Positions 63,353-64,000 of a DNA stretch of 64,000 nucleotides are shown in pieces (within the stretch, counting starts at the first letter, position 1; every line of letters begins with the position of its first letter). A program made the translations under genes and the position numbers. The DNA is from Myroides oncorhynchi (lineage in GTDB: Bacteria > Bacteroidota > Bacteroidia > Flavobacteriales > Flavobacteriaceae): contig NZ_JAJJMP010000001.1 of the NCBI RefSeq assembly GCF_020905415.1, positions 3,421,501-3,485,500 on the forward strand, given 5' to 3'. Below the pieces are notes generated by a model. The model was not told the DNA's origin. It did no database searches and saw nothing but the letters and a program-made list of their open reading frames with translations.

Positions 63353-64000
63353 CTATTTCTTCTTCAAGAATATTTCGACTTCTACTAATTGATCTAAGAA
63401 TGCAATATCTCCTTTATCCAAGATAATAACTAAATCACCTATTGAAGGCTTCCCGTGAGAAGACCATATCATAGAAGTATCTCTATTCTTTAATAATTCA
63501 GATAAACTAACTTCTTGCTTAGATAGGTTCTCTCCACTAATCTAAACTACTACATCATAAGCATCTAACTTACTTCTGTAATATTCTTCATCTATAGTAC
63601 CTTTGGGCAGTTTAACTCCCATACTTAAAGCTTCTGCTATAATATCACCTCGTTTAATGGCATTCCCTTCTTCTAATCGTATATTAGTAACGACACTAGG
63701 ATGTCCAATGTGCTTAACGATATATTCTTCTAATTCGCTATATTTAAGCTTTAAAGAGTCTAAAAATCTATATGTATCTTTAACCTTATTCTCGTCAGAT
63801 AAACTTTTTGTTTTCTTAAACTCCTCTATTTGTTTATCTAATACTAGTAGTAAACGTTTATTTTCATTTAGATAAACAGCTCTATCTTCTTGACTACCAT
63901 ATTTTAGTACCATCACTGTTGCGATGTCATCACCTACTTTTAAACTTTGATTTTCTTTTATATGAATACTCTTTATACTATGATTTCCTTGATGAAGTGA
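63353..64000 (-). pseudogene. HlyD/adaptor-like protein with in-frame stop (runs off right edge)
   Basis: The frame is open from base 64000 leftwards to a TAG at 63542-63544, after which the same frame stays open for 62 codons to 63353. The visible part has barrel-sandwich half-motifs (ENQSLKVGDDIATVMVLKYG and NIRLEEGNAIKRGDIIAEAL) around a coiled coil, as in HlyD-type membrane-fusion proteins. After the stop: ISGENLSKQEVSLSELLKN, then GKPSIGDLVIILDKGDIAFL. The N-terminus is outside the window. Either a nonsense mutation or two genes; the former is favoured. Confidence 0.6.

Noticed and set aside
1..64000. tRNA, rRNA, CRISPR arrays and integrases
   Set aside because: No T-loop-like GTTCGA cloverleaf, no rRNA signature, no regularly spaced repeats and no site-specific recombinase were found by reading both strands.

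Overview
The window is chromosomal DNA of a low-GC member of the Bacteroidota, most likely family Flavobacteriaceae and possibly Myroides-like; the genus is a guess from protein style, not a search. Supporting signs are AT-rich intergenic DNA, -7 boxes of the form TAnnTTTG, lipoproteins with short signal peptides, a menaquinone pathway, and an arginine decarboxylase next to a deoxyhypusine-synthase-like protein. I see no rRNA, tRNA or CRISPR array.

Layout. 1-2.8 kb: the 5' part of a membrane protein running off the left edge, a gene-poor kilobase, and two small lipoproteins, the second of the NTF2-fold immunity family. 2.9-15 kb: housekeeping genes on the + strand: aroB, speA behind a long structured leader, the deoxyhypusine-synthase-like gene, a small acidic protein, ychF, a YihY-family membrane protein, the topoisomerase IV pair parE-parC, and an outer-membrane phospholipase A. 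15-22.5 kb: an EamA exporter, an AraC regulator, the menaquinone cluster menA - metallo-hydrolase - menC, a 1.2 kb gene-free stretch rich in palindromes and repeats, then menB. 22.5-27.6 kb: a C1 peptidase, a serine hydrolase, a nitronate monooxygenase, a double-GNAT protein and a YgiD-type dioxygenase.

27.6-38 kb, mostly on the - strand: a tight HipA-like kinase / DUF3037 / TrkH / TrkA operon, the DNA repair gene tag, lpdA, a lipid kinase and a rhodanese, then thiN on the + strand. 38-45 kb: an AraC regulator, a threonine aldolase, a PAP2 phosphatase overlapping a phosphoethanolamine transferase (probable lipid A remodelling), a decayed gene, ung and an S24-like regulator. 45.5-51 kb: a three-gene CzcCBA-type metal efflux operon. 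51-56.5 kb: an AraC/MFS divergent pair and a Crp/Fnr regulator cut in two by a 1,213-bp IS4-type element with a 9-bp target duplication. 57-64 kb: small enzymes, an S9 dipeptidyl peptidase, a MORN-repeat lipoprotein, an HD protein, and an adaptor-like reading frame with an in-frame stop running off the right edge.

The most unusual signals are non-coding. One is a family of roughly 155-bp palindromic elements: two copies clearly alike, a third more divergent one whose ends differ in sequence but remain complementary, and a half copy. Another is a roughly 270-nt leader upstream of speA with mutually exclusive stem-loops. A third is a 22-bp perfect hairpin that holds the stop codons of two convergent genes.
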